Shown: positions 1 through 7,450 of the stretch, in pieces
How positions within the stretch are numbered: position 1 is the stretch's first letter
How the letters are laid out: each line of letters starts with the position of its first letter
NCBI GenBank assembly: GCA_937914965.1
Contig: CALGIY010000096.1
Location: forward strand, 1 to 12,934
Direction: 5' to 3'
DNA length: 12,934 nt
Source: an uncultured Thermoanaerobacteraceae bacterium
GTDB lineage: Bacteria > Bacillota > DSM-12270 > Thermacetogeniales > Thermacetogeniaceae
Notes under the pieces: model-generated
Database searches by the model: none
The model's input: only the letters and a program-made list of their open reading frames with translations
Told to the model about the DNA's origin: nothing
Translations under genes and position numbers: made by a program

Positions 1-2
1 CG

Positions 3-1046
3 TTTTTCCTGGATCCGGGGCTGCCGCGCACCGTGCGGCTGTCGGGCACCCCGGACGCCCGGCTGCTGGCAGAGATCACTTTGGCTGCAGGCTTTACCGA
101 CTTTGAAGGGGGAGGCATCTCTTACAATATCCCCTATGCCAAGGATGTACCCCTCAAGCAGTCCATTGCCAACTGGCAGTATGTGGACCGGCTCTGTGGG
201 GTTTACGCTGAAAATGGAATAATAATCAATCGGGAGATGTTTGGCCCTTTGACTGGCACCTTAGTGCCGCCCTGTATTTCTCATGCGGTCGGTATTATTG
301 AAGCACTGCTGGCAGCAGAGCAGGGGGTGAAGAGCATTGCTGTTGGTTATGGCCAGGGAGGAAACCTGTATCAGGATACAGCAGCCCTGCGCACCCTGGC
401 GCGGCTGGGCAGGAATTATTTAGACCGCTTCGGATTCCAGGATGTCCTCTTGACAACGGTTTTCCACCAGTGGATGGGTGGTTTTCCCCAGGAGGAATCC
501 AGAGCCTTGGGAGTGATTGCCTGGGGTGCTGCTACTGCAGCTTTAGCGGGGGTTAATAAGGTAATCGTCAAAACCCCCCATGAGGCTTTAGGGATTCCGA
601 CAGCAGAAGCCAATATCGCCGGGCTGCTCTGTACACGGCAGGTGATTCGGATGCTGGGTGAACAGGAGTTGGAGGTAACACCCCTGCTCAGGGAAGAGGA
701 AGAAATAATAGAGCGAGAGGTAGAGGAGATTATCTCCAAGGTTTTTGAATTAGGGGATGGTGACCTGGCTTTAGGTACTGTGCGCTCCTTTGAAGCAGGT
801 GTATTGGATATCCCCTTTGCTCCCTCCCGTTATGCCAGGGGCAGTATCATGCCTGTGCGGGATAAGGATGGGGCGATCAGGTTCTTGAATACCGGGGGTA
901 TCCCTTTTTCTCAGGAGATTAAGGATTTTCACAGGAAGAAGATCGAAGAGCGCGGGACTGCCGAGAAGAGGGAGCCAGGGTTTAGGATGGTTATTGACGA
1001 CATCTATGCCATCAGCAAGGGTAGGCTGGTGGGGAAACCGAGGTGA
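3..1046 (+). CDS. glmE: Glutamate mutase epsilon subunit (methylaspartate mutase E), 3' part
   Basis: This is the catalytic, substrate-binding subunit of coenzyme-B12-dependent glutamate mutase (EC 5.4.99.1), which converts L-glutamate to (2S,3S)-3-methylaspartate. The reading frame is open from base 3, so about 348 C-terminal residues are present; I recall the family as about 480 residues, so roughly 135-145 N-terminal residues lie upstream of the window. The GTG at 33 is an internal codon, not a start. Visible family signatures are the GTPDAR segment just after the window edge, EGGGISYNIPYAKD (in the clostridial enzyme this Glu and the two Tyr contact glutamate, as I recall Glu171/Tyr177/Tyr181), REMFGPLTGTLVPP, the cobalamin-facing segment VGYGQGGN, TTVFHQWMGGFPQ, VIVKTPHEALGIPT, and a C-terminal MVIDDIYAISKGRLVG. 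The small B12-binding subunit GlmS and the MutL-type protein are not in the window and would be expected upstream. The next gene follows after 3 bases. Confidence 0.95.
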   Translation, partial: FFLDPGLPRTVRLSGTPDARLLAEITLAAGFTDFEGGGISYNIPYAKDVPLKQSIANWQYVDRLCGVYAENGIIINREMFGPLTGTLVPPCISHAVGIIEALLAAEQGVKSIAVGYGQGGNLYQDTAALRTLARLGRNYLDRFGFQDVLLTTVFHQWMGGFPQEESRALGVIAWGAATAALAGVNKVIVKTPHEALGIPTAEANIAGLLCTRQVIRMLGEQELEVTPLLREEEEIIEREVEEIISKVFELGDGDLALGTVRSFEAGVLDIPFAPSRYARGSIMPVRDKDGAIRFLNTGGIPFSQEIKDFHRKKIEERGTAEKREPGFRMVIDDIYAISKGRLVGKPR

Positions 1047-1049
1047 AAT

Positions 1050-2294
1050 ATGCAGATTGAGAAGGTTTTAGCTGCACCTGGTTTAACAGGGTTTTATTTT
1101 GATGACCAACTGGCCATCAAAAAGGGAGCCAAAGAGAATGGGGCAGCATATACTGGACAGCCATTGACTCCTGGTTTTACAGAGGTGCGTCAGCGTGGGG
1201 AATCGCTGAGTATCATTCTTTTGCTTTCCGATGGGCAGATAGCCTACGGGGATTGCGCGGCTGTGCAGTACTCTGGGGCGGATGGCCGGGATCCATTGTT
1301 CCTGGCAGCAGATTTTGTTCCTCTGGTGGAGGGTTATTTGGCGGAAAGACTTACAGGGAGGGAACTTACATCATTTCGGGAATTGGCAGAGGAGTTTGAT
1401 TCTCTCCCAGATCCTGATGGGGAGAGGCTGCACACGGCCCTTCGTTATGGCCTGACCCAGGCCCTGCTGCATGCGGCTGCTTTGAAAGAGAAGAAATTAA
1501 TGTGTGAGGTGCTGGCAGAGGAGTACAATACCAGATTAATCCTGGAGCCTGTCCCTGTTTTTGCCCAGACCGGTGATGAACGATATACCAATGCTGATAA
1601 AGCAATTATCAAACGGGTGGATGTGCTTCCCCACGGGCTGATTAATAATGTAGAGAGCAAATTGGGAAGGAATGGGGAGAAGCTCTACGAGTATTTATCT
1701 TGGCTCAGGAAGCGGGTCGAAGAGTTGGGAGGCGGTGATTACCACCCGGTTCTGCATATCGATGTTTACGGCACCCTGAGCCAAGCCTTTGATGACGATC
1801 TAGAAGCGATAGCTGATTACCTGGCTCACCTGGAGGTGGCGGCCTTCCCGCTAAGACTGCGCATTGAGGGGCCTGTTGATATGGGCTCCAAGGAAGGGCA
1901 GATGGAGGCCCTGAACAAACTGAAAATTCTCCTGGTAGTGAAGGGCTCGCAGGTAGAAATTGTAGCTGATGAATGGTGCAATACTTTGCAAGATGTGCGT
2001 GATTTTGTCGATGCCGATGCAGGCCATATGATTCAAGTAAAAACCCCGGATCTGGGAGGCATCAATAATACGGTTGAGGCTATTCTCTATGCCAGGGAAC
2101 ATGGTGTTGGAGCCTACCAGGGGGGAACCTGCAATGAAACAGATCGTTCCACTCGGGTATGTGTGCATGTAGCCCTGGCTGCCCGTCCTGACCAGATGCT
2201 GGCTAAACCAGGGATGGGTGTGGATGAGGGAATGATGATTGTGATGAACGAGATGCAGCGGGCACTGCGGATTCTGCGGTGCAGGCATTATTAG
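1050..2294 (+). CDS. mal: Methylaspartate ammonia-lyase
   Basis: Enolase-superfamily lyase (EC 4.3.1.2) that deaminates 3-methylaspartate to mesaconate, the step directly after glutamate mutase in the methylaspartate route of glutamate fermentation. The 414-residue length matches the family. By codon counting, the metal ligands Asp238 (HIDVYG), Glu273 (RIEGPVD) and Asp307 (VADEW) and the catalytic base Lys331 (VKTPDLGG) fall at the numbers I recall for the Clostridium tetanomorphum enzyme; His195 (LPHGLINN) corresponds to its His194. The N-terminal MAL domain (KKGAKENGAAYTG) and C-terminal GAYQGGTCNETDRS are also typical. The start ATG lies 3 bases after the glmE stop, with an AGGTGA ribosome site overlapping that stop, so the two are co-translated. 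The last residues (RILRCRHY) look slightly unusual, and the stop codon directly abuts a palindromic repeat, so repeat insertion may have altered the extreme C-terminus. Confidence 0.97.
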   Translation: MQIEKVLAAPGLTGFYFDDQLAIKKGAKENGAAYTGQPLTPGFTEVRQRGESLSIILLLSDGQIAYGDCAAVQYSGADGRDPLFLAADFVPLVEGYLAERLTGRELTSFRELAEEFDSLPDPDGERLHTALRYGLTQALLHAAALKEKKLMCEVLAEEYNTRLILEPVPVFAQTGDERYTNADKAIIKRVDVLPHGLINNVESKLGRNGEKLYEYLSWLRKRVEELGGGDYHPVLHIDVYGTLSQAFDDDLEAIADYLAHLEVAAFPLRLRIEGPVDMGSKEGQMEALNKLKILLVVKGSQVEIVADEWCNTLQDVRDFVDADAGHMIQVKTPDLGGINNTVEAILYAREHGVGAYQGGTCNETDRSTRVCVHVALAARPDQMLAKPGMGVDEGMMIVMNEMQRALRILRCRHY

Positions 2295-2296
2295 AA

Positions 2297-2323
2297 TGGA
2301 CAGGGGGACGGTTCTGGTGTCCA
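2297..2323 (+). repeat. Palindromic repeat unit, left copy
   Basis: TGGACA and TGTCCA ends enclose a 15-base core containing GGGGACGGTTCT. It starts two bases after the mal stop codon. It pairs with the inverted copy at 2511-2537 (24 of 27 positions). It could also form a hairpin at the end of the mal transcript, but has no T-run, so it is not a typical intrinsic terminator. Confidence 0.7.
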
Positions 2324-2329
2324 ACACTA

Positions 2330-2432
2330 TTGGTGGTTGGTAGTTGGAAAAGAAACGGCTGGTGTGGGGCGGATAGTGGGATGATTCTGTGCCTGCACCA
2401 ATGGTTGTTGGTGGTTAGTGGTTGGAAAAGGA
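2330..2432 (+). repeat. Imperfect 25-bp direct repeat (copies at 2330-2354 and 2408-2432)
   Basis: Both copies read TTGGTGGTT, then GTAG or AGTG variants, then GTTGGAAAAG; they differ at 3 of 25 positions and lie 78 bases apart. The DNA between and after them is not otherwise duplicated. A related 15-base stretch (14 of 15) recurs at 8888-8902, at the stop of the FAD-subunit gene and again close to a GGGGACGG core, which suggests it is part of the same mobile repeat family. Confidence 0.65.
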
Positions 2433-2479
2433 CTGAGGGATGCAGGAACGGGACTGCGGTACCTTAAGGGAAGGCAGAT

Positions 2480-2504
2480 TGTCAAAAGGACCGTCCCTTT
2501 GACA
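2480..2504 (+). repeat. Palindromic repeat unit (TGTCAAA ... TTTGACA)
   Basis: Perfect 7-base inverted ends, TGTCAAA and TTTGACA, around AGGACCGTCCC. It differs at only 2 of 25 positions from the unit at 9209-9233. It lies 6 bases before the right-hand 27-base unit at 2511-2537. Confidence 0.75.
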
Positions 2505-2510
2505 CCCAGG

Positions 2511-2537
2511 TGGACAGGAGAACCGTCCCCGTGTCCA
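2511..2537 (-). repeat. Palindromic repeat unit, right copy (inverted)
   Basis: TGGACA and TGTCCA ends around a core with GAACCGTCCCC. Inverted partner of the unit at 2297-2323. It ends 5 bases before the ribosome binding site of the AtuA-like gene, so it would lie in that gene's leader if transcription reads through from mal. Confidence 0.7.
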
Positions 2538-2558
2538 ATTATAGGAGAAGGTTTGGTG

Positions 2559-3920
2559 ATGTTGATGAAACCGTTGACTTTGCTCTCACCAACAGCGATC
2601 TTGGGATACGGCTTCCCGGACAGCTCCTTTGAGCGAGGTCTTTCTTTTGGGCCTGATGTAATTGCGGTGGATGCCGGATCTACGGACCCTGGCCCTTATT
2701 ACCTGGGTTCAGGTACACCTTTTGTGCCGCGGGCATCTGTTAAAAGGGATCTGACCTATCTGCTGCGGGCGGCCCGGACCCTGCGAGTACCTTTATTGAT
2801 TGGTTCAGCTGGGGGATCTGGGGCCAAACCGCACCTGGAATGGTGCCGGGAGATCATCTGTGAGGTAGCCAAAGAAGAGGGGTTATCATTCCGGATGGCG
2901 GTGATCCCTGCTGATGTACCACAGCTGTACCTGAGAGAAGCATTGTGGGATCAGCGGGTAAAGCCCTTAGGCCCTGTGTCTGAGCTGACCGAAGCAGATA
3001 TCTCAGACAGCACATACCTGGTGGCCCAGATGGGGATGGAGCCCTTAATCAAGGCTCTGGACGGCGGTGCAGATGTGATTCTGGCCGGACGCTGTTACGA
3101 TCCAGCAGTTTTTGCTGCTTACCCGGTGTGGAAGGGCTATCCTGCTGGGTTGGCACTACACCTGGGGAAAATCCTGGAGTGTGCGGCGATTGCAGCACTG
3201 CCTGGAAGTGGTAGTGACTGCATGGTGGGTTTCCTGGAGGAAGACCGCTTTATGGTGGAGCCTGCTAACATGGAGAGGCAGGCCACTGTGGCTTCAGTGG
3301 CAGCACACACCCTTTATGAAAAGAGCAATCCTTATCTGCTGCCTGGCCCCGGGGGAAGTTTAGACTTGTATGCCACAAAGTTTGAACAGGTAACAGAACG
3401 GCGGGTGGCAGTTCAGGGTAGTTCTTTCCGGCCGGCGCCCTATACGGTGAAGGTTGAGGGAACCAAAAAAGTCGGATACCGCGTCATTACCATTGCCGGA
3501 GCCCGCGACCCCCGCTTTATTGAGCACCTGGATGAGATTATCGAGGGGGTCAAGGAGCGAACTGCCGGGAATTTCAACTGGGAGAAGGGTAAGTTCCGAC
3601 TGATGTTTCACACTTATGGCCGTAATGGAGTGATGGGGGATCAGGAACCACATCTTGGTATGGGCCATGAGGTGGGAATTGTGATCGAAGCACTAGCTAA
3701 AACACAGGAACTAGCAGAGGCTGTACTGGGGTTTGCCCGCTCCACAATGCTTCATTACGGCTTTTCTGGAAGGCTTGCTACCGCCGGGAACCTGGCGTTT
3801 CCTTATTCCCCATCTGACTTCAAGGTTGGGGAAGCCTATGTCTTTTCGGTCCATCATCTTTTGCCTTTGAAAGAGCCAGATGAGATTTTCCCGGTGACTT
3901 TTGAGGAGGTGCGCTCATGA
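2559..3920 (+). CDS. AtuA-like (DUF1446) family protein
   Basis: A 453-residue protein of the acyclic-terpene-utilisation AtuA-like / DUF1446 family. Visible conserved segments are VDAGSTDPGP (about residues 37-46), the glycine-rich GSAGGSGA (82-89), VILAGRCYDPA (173-183), LPGPGGSLDLYATKFEQ and MFHTYGRNGVMG. No signal peptide or membrane segment is visible, so it is cytoplasmic. The biochemical activity of this family is not established to my knowledge. The ATG at 2559 is chosen because AGGAGAAGG (2543-2551) lies 7 bases upstream; GTG 2556 and ATG 2565 are alternatives. The frame is open back to 2418, but that part is repeat DNA. The stop overlaps the start of the DUF4387 gene (ATGA). The position after methylaspartate ammonia-lyase suggests a role near mesaconate or citramalate metabolism, which is inference only. 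Confidence 0.85.
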   Translation: MLMKPLTLLSPTAILGYGFPDSSFERGLSFGPDVIAVDAGSTDPGPYYLGSGTPFVPRASVKRDLTYLLRAARTLRVPLLIGSAGGSGAKPHLEWCREIICEVAKEEGLSFRMAVIPADVPQLYLREALWDQRVKPLGPVSELTEADISDSTYLVAQMGMEPLIKALDGGADVILAGRCYDPAVFAAYPVWKGYPAGLALHLGKILECAAIAALPGSGSDCMVGFLEEDRFMVEPANMERQATVASVAAHTLYEKSNPYLLPGPGGSLDLYATKFEQVTERRVAVQGSSFRPAPYTVKVEGTKKVGYRVITIAGARDPRFIEHLDEIIEGVKERTAGNFNWEKGKFRLMFHTYGRNGVMGDQEPHLGMGHEVGIVIEALAKTQELAEAVLGFARSTMLHYGFSGRLATAGNLAFPYSPSDFKVGEAYVFSVHHLLPLKEPDEIFPVTFEEVRS

Positions 3921-4255
3921 AACCTCTAGTCGAACTAGCCTCTGTGATCCGGACCAAAAATGCGGGGCCCTATGAACTGACAATTGATATAATATTTAAA
4001 GACAGCAAGACATATGAACGGGTTAAGAGGGAGAATAGTTTAAATGCTGCTCTGATCGCAGGGCTTTACGGTGTAGCAGAGGATGATATTCTCACAGCTA
4101 TTTACTTTGACCCTGCCTGTGCTTTTAAGGCGACCATGAAGCGGCAGATGCCTTGTGGTAATTTTGGGGAGCGGGACATTTATGGGGCACAGCAGCACGC
4201 CCCTTTACTCGATCTCTTAGTACAATGGGGAGATAAAGATGCCGCAGATTCATGA
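3917..4255 (+). CDS. DUF4387 family protein
   Basis: A 112-residue protein recognised as the DUF4387 family from LASVIRTKNAGPYELTIDIIF near the N-terminus and DPACAFKATMKR followed by GERDIYGAQQHAPLL near the C-terminus. The family is typically encoded next to, or fused to, AtuA-like/DUF1446 proteins, so the two probably form one enzyme or complex; this pairing is from memory. The ATG overlaps the preceding stop by 4 bases (ATGA), with GAGGAGGTG just upstream, which indicates translational coupling. A conserved Asp-Pro-Ala-Cys and the Arg/Lys-rich TMKRQ could contribute to an active site, but no function is known. Confidence 0.85.
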   Translation: MKPLVELASVIRTKNAGPYELTIDIIFKDSKTYERVKRENSLNAALIAGLYGVAEDDILTAIYFDPACAFKATMKRQMPCGNFGERDIYGAQQHAPLLDLLVQWGDKDAADS

Positions 4256-5159
4256 GTATCTAATGCATTCGGTGTACTTTGCCCCCCGGGGCAGGAGGAG
4301 AATCCACGAGTTGGGAGCTGATCTTACTCAGCGTTACCTGTCTGCAGAAGATCTCCTGATCGGGGTGATTGGGGATGCCGGGGCGGGGAAGTCGATACTG
4401 ATTCAGGGGATGTTCCCGGGGCTTGAGTTATCTAATGATGATGAAGGGATCAATGTGCGGCCCCTTCCTTTGCTGCATCATGCCGAAAACGATAATTTTG
4501 AGCATCATACCTATCACCTGGACATGCTCTTTGAACTTGCTTTCACCCGACTACCTGTTCTTGCTGAAGCAGTGCGCAAAGCCACAGCGGATGGCTGCCG
4601 GGTTGTGGTGGAGCACTTCGAACTCCTCTACCCGACGCTGGGCCGGAACGCACATGTCCTGGTAGGTGTTGGTGAAGAAGTGATCATCGCTCGCCCGGGG
4701 CTTTTTGGCCCCCTTCCCGAGGAAATCAAGACGATTGTCTACCAGTCGCTCTACTACCGAAAAATGGCTCATTCGTCAGAGGATATCACCCAACAAGTCT
4801 TAGAAAGAATGGGAATTCCCCAGGCTGAAGATCATGATGATGTACGCCGCGGCTTCATGCTCTGCTACTCCCAACAGCCCCAGGCGGATCTCTCCCTTGT
4901 GGAAGAATTGGTCAAGGAGATTATTGCTAAGGATCTGATCATTACTCCTAAAGGACATAGGAGAATCAGCATCGGTGGTATTAAAATGAGGTGTACTGGC
5001 CCGCGCATCCATGTCCGGAGCACAGGGGAGATCAAAAACTTCCGGCTCTTAAAGGATTACGTTTATGATCCCCGTCGGGGAGGATATGGTATTGTGGGGA
5101 TGGTAGGGGATGAGCCCAAGAGCAGTGGGGTTGGTTCCAGCAGCATACATCTGCTTTAG
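4239..5159 (+). CDS. P-loop NTPase with C-terminal AlaRS second-additional-domain-like region
   Basis: A 306-residue protein. A Walker A motif, GDAGAGKS, lies at residues 45-52 and a likely Walker B strand, RVVVEHFELL, at 121-130, so the N-terminal half is a P-loop NTPase fold, perhaps kinase-like. The C-terminal part (about 165-275) contains MRCTGPRIHVRSTGEIKNF (250-268), which resembles the AlaRS editing-domain segment ELCGGTHV..TGEIGLF: Cys252, His258 and TGEI 262-265 line up, though the Cys-His spacing is longer than in AlaRS and the HxxxH half of the zinc site is not clear. I recall such proteins being annotated as 'alanine-tRNA synthetase second additional domain-containing' and found beside DUF1446 and methylaspartate genes. 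Its ATG lies inside the DUF4387 gene (17-base overlap) with GGGGAG upstream, so it is coupled to it. Function unknown; nucleotide-dependent activation or maturation of a neighbouring enzyme is one guess. Confidence 0.75.
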   Translation: MPQIHEYLMHSVYFAPRGRRRIHELGADLTQRYLSAEDLLIGVIGDAGAGKSILIQGMFPGLELSNDDEGINVRPLPLLHHAENDNFEHHTYHLDMLFELAFTRLPVLAEAVRKATADGCRVVVEHFELLYPTLGRNAHVLVGVGEEVIIARPGLFGPLPEEIKTIVYQSLYYRKMAHSSEDITQQVLERMGIPQAEDHDDVRRGFMLCYSQQPQADLSLVEELVKEIIAKDLIITPKGHRRISIGGIKMRCTGPRIHVRSTGEIKNFRLLKDYVYDPRRGGYGIVGMVGDEPKSSGVGSSSIHLL

Positions 5160-5181
5160 TTTTCATGAGGGAGGAGAAAGC

Positions 5182-7434
5182 ATGAGTAAAGGTTTCAAAT
5201 ATGTTGGCAATACTTTTCCCTGCAGTGATGCGGCCCGAAAAGTCACAGGGGATCTCCTTTACGGCACTGACATGAAACTGCCCCATCTGCTCCATGCCAA
5301 ACTGCTGTTAAGCTCCATCCCTCACGGCATTGTTAAAAGGATAGATACAAGCAGGGCCGAAAAAGTTCCCGGAGTTATCAAGATTTTTTCGCACCTGAAT
5401 GCTCCGGATAAGATGTTTAACAGTTTCAGAATCATTCCTGGCCAAGAATTATGTATTGAAGATGAACCCCTCTTTTCCAGGAGGGTGAAATATGTGGGGG
5501 ACCGGGTGGCAGCGGTGGCAGCCACCAGTCTTGCTGCAGCCAGGGAAGCGGCTGCTTTGATCGATGTGGAGTATGAAGAGTTACCGGCTTTATTGACAAC
5601 AGAAGAAGCTCTAAGCAATAAGGAAGTTAAGATCCAGCCTGGAGGGAATTTGGCCCATGAATATGAGGTAGATGTAGGGGAAGTTCCATTTAAGGCTGAA
5701 GAGTGTATCACTGTAGAAAGTGAAACCCAGACCCAGAGGACTCATCATGGTGCCCTCGAGCCCCATGTCTGCCTGGCTTATTATGACTGTTCCGGGAAAC
5801 TCACGGTTTGGACCCCTACCCAGGGTGTTTTTGGGGTGAGGACCGTGCTGGCAGAGTTTTTTGGTCTGAGCTACAGCAAGGTGAGGGTTATCAAAATTCC
5901 TATGGGTGGCTCATTTGGAGGCAAGCAGGAGTTTCTCTTCGAGCCGTTGACAGCCTTCATGGCGATGGAGACGAAACGCCCGGTTAAGCTTTTGTTAGAT
6001 CGGGAAGAGTGTATTATTCATACCAGGGTCAGGCCGGCAGTTAAGACCAAAATCAAGACAGTGGTAACTAAAAGCGGCAAACTGCAGGAATTCACTGCGG
6101 ACAGCACCCTTGATGCTGGAGCCTTTTCTGGTAGTGCACCAGATTATACCAGTTCCTTAGCTCTAAAGGTGACCAAACTGTACAGGATTCCGCACTATAA
6201 GCACACTGGCCGGGCTGTTTATACCAATACAGTCAAATCTGGTGGTGCCAGAGGGTGGGCGGCCCCGGAGATCATTACTGCCACTGAGGTTCATATGGAT
6301 CAGGTCGCTAGAAAGCTGAAGATGGATCCGGTGGAGTTCAGATTGCAAAACCTGGTTCATCCCTATGATCTTGACCTTGTGCTCAACCTTTCAGTAGGGG
6401 ATGCCCGGGTGATCGAGTGCCTGGAAAGAGGGGCTGAGGCCTTTCACTGGAAGGAAAGGTATAACCAGGGTATGGGGCGGGGCAGGTATCGCCGGGGTAT
6501 TGGTGCTGCCTGTGGTGCCCATAAAAACGGGATGTACGGTGGTTTTGTCGACTGCACCAGCATGGTTATGAAGATGAATGAGGACGGCAGTTTTAATTTG
6601 AATGCCTCTCTGCATGATGTGGGGTGTGGTACAGTAACTGCCATGGGGATTATTGCAGCAGAAGTATTGGATGTAGACCCGAATCTGATTACAGTAACAG
6701 AGGCAGACACAGAACTCACTGGATACGACCCGGGCTGTTATGGCAGCAGGGTGATCTACAATGTCGGTGCTTGTGCCAAAGAGACTGCGGAAAAGTTGAA
6801 AGAGAAGATCCTGGAATGTGCTGCTTTTATTCTGCACAAGCCAAAGGAATACTTGATAATAGAAAACGGCTCTGTTTTCGTTAAAGGGACTGAGTATTTG
6901 AGCCTCACTTACAAGGAGATTGCCGAAAAAACACTGCAGGAGAACTATACGGATCTGAGTGCTGCCCATACCTATTATTCACCATCCAATCCAGGTTCAT
7001 ATTCTGTGCAGTTTGCGGAAGTGGAAGTGGACACTGAGACAGGACTGACCAGGGTGACCGATTTTCTGGCTGTTGGTGATGTGGGACGAGCTATTAATAG
7101 GGGAATGGTGGAGGGACAGTTCCAGGGAGCTGTACAGATGGGGATCGGTTATGCCCTCTGTGAAGAAGTAAAAATAGATGAACAGGGGAAGCCGGTCAAC
7201 AACAGCTTTAAGAAGTACCATCTGGTCAATGCCCCAGATATGCCTGATGTGCAGGTGCTGCTGATTGAGCATGAAGGGGATGACGGCCCCTTTGGAGCAA
7301 AAAGTGTTGGAGAAATTTCAGCTGTTCCTACTGCTGCTGCGGTGATAAATGCTGTCAATCACGCTCTGGGGACATCTCTTTCGGATATGCCGCTGACACC
7401 TGAAAAGCTCCTGGCAGCTGTCAAAAACAGATAA
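5182..7434 (+). CDS. Xanthine dehydrogenase family protein, molybdopterin-binding subunit
   Basis: A 750-residue Mo-cofactor subunit of a molybdenum hydroxylase, which inserts oxygen from water into a heterocycle or aldehyde C-H bond. An N-terminal aldehyde-oxidase/XDH a/b hammerhead region (about 18-130) precedes the Mo-binding domains. Visible motifs are GGSFGGKQE (242-250, with Gln249 at the position contacting the Mo centre), GGARGWAAPE (355-363), GCYGSR, and the C-terminal GAKSVGE with the catalytic Glu711. At residues 355-363 most xanthine dehydrogenases have an RGFG.PQ motif; here the RGW form suggests a substrate pocket unlike that of classical xanthine enzymes. No signal peptide is seen, so it is cytoplasmic. 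The ATG at 5182 follows GGGAGGAGAAAG; a start at 5110 would overlap the preceding gene and is less likely. It lies 22 bases after the P-loop gene and 16 before the Fe-S subunit gene. Order Mo, Fe-S, FAD. Substrate not identifiable. Confidence 0.9.
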   Translation: MSKGFKYVGNTFPCSDAARKVTGDLLYGTDMKLPHLLHAKLLLSSIPHGIVKRIDTSRAEKVPGVIKIFSHLNAPDKMFNSFRIIPGQELCIEDEPLFSRRVKYVGDRVAAVAATSLAAAREAAALIDVEYEELPALLTTEEALSNKEVKIQPGGNLAHEYEVDVGEVPFKAEECITVESETQTQRTHHGALEPHVCLAYYDCSGKLTVWTPTQGVFGVRTVLAEFFGLSYSKVRVIKIPMGGSFGGKQEFLFEPLTAFMAMETKRPVKLLLDREECIIHTRVRPAVKTKIKTVVTKSGKLQEFTADSTLDAGAFSGSAPDYTSSLALKVTKLYRIPHYKHTGRAVYTNTVKSGGARGWAAPEIITATEVHMDQVARKLKMDPVEFRLQNLVHPYDLDLVLNLSVGDARVIECLERGAEAFHWKERYNQGMGRGRYRRGIGAACGAHKNGMYGGFVDCTSMVMKMNEDGSFNLNASLHDVGCGTVTAMGIIAAEVLDVDPNLITVTEADTELTGYDPGCYGSRVIYNVGACAKETAEKLKEKILECAAFILHKPKEYLIIENGSVFVKGTEYLSLTYKEIAEKTLQENYTDLSAAHTYYSPSNPGSYSVQFAEVEVDTETGLTRVTDFLAVGDVGRAINRGMVEGQFQGAVQMGIGYALCEEVKIDEQGKPVNNSFKKYHLVNAPDMPDVQVLLIEHEGDDGPFGAKSVGEISAVPTAAAVINAVNHALGTSLSDMPLTPEKLLAAVKNR

Positions 7435-7450
7435 TAAAAGGGTGATCGTG

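Larger units (their letters stand above)
2297..2537. repeat. 241-bp segment bounded by inverted copies of a palindromic repeat (MITE- or REPIN-like)
   Basis: This fills almost the whole gap between mal and the AtuA-like gene. It begins with a 27-base unit (2297-2323) and ends with an inverted copy (2511-2537). The reverse complement of the right copy matches the left at 24 of 27 positions by eye. Each unit has its own short inverted ends, TGGACA and TGTCCA, around a GGGGACGGTTC-type core. Inside are an imperfect 25-base direct repeat and a further related palindrome. I see no convincing gene in it; a frame open back to 2418 runs through it into the AtuA-like gene but lacks a ribosome site. 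Non-autonomous mobile element or RAYT-dispersed REPIN are the two readings; no target-site duplication is obvious. Confidence 0.6.

Noticed and set aside
33..35. GTG at 33 as a true start codon for the first gene
   Set aside because: The frame is open to the window edge and residues before it align with the conserved GlmE segment; the gene is truncated by the window, not by a mutation.
1851..2327. Long minus-strand open frame inside mal
   Set aside because: Antisense to a conserved enzyme with intact catalytic residues; no ribosome site, and the composition is that of a shadow frame.
2418..2558. N-terminal extension of the AtuA-like protein (47 extra residues)
   Set aside because: This part lies in repeat DNA, has no ribosome site, and its translation resembles no AtuA-like N-terminus; AGGAGAAGG before ATG 2559 supports the shorter form.
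5110..5181. Upstream start of the Mo-binding subunit at 5110
   Set aside because: It would overlap the end of the P-loop NTPase gene by 50 bases; GGAGGAG at 5171-5177 points to ATG 5182 and a typical N-terminus.
6391..6969. Minus-strand 192-residue open frame inside the Mo-subunit gene
   Set aside because: Antisense shadow of a conserved domain; low-complexity translation with no family resemblance.
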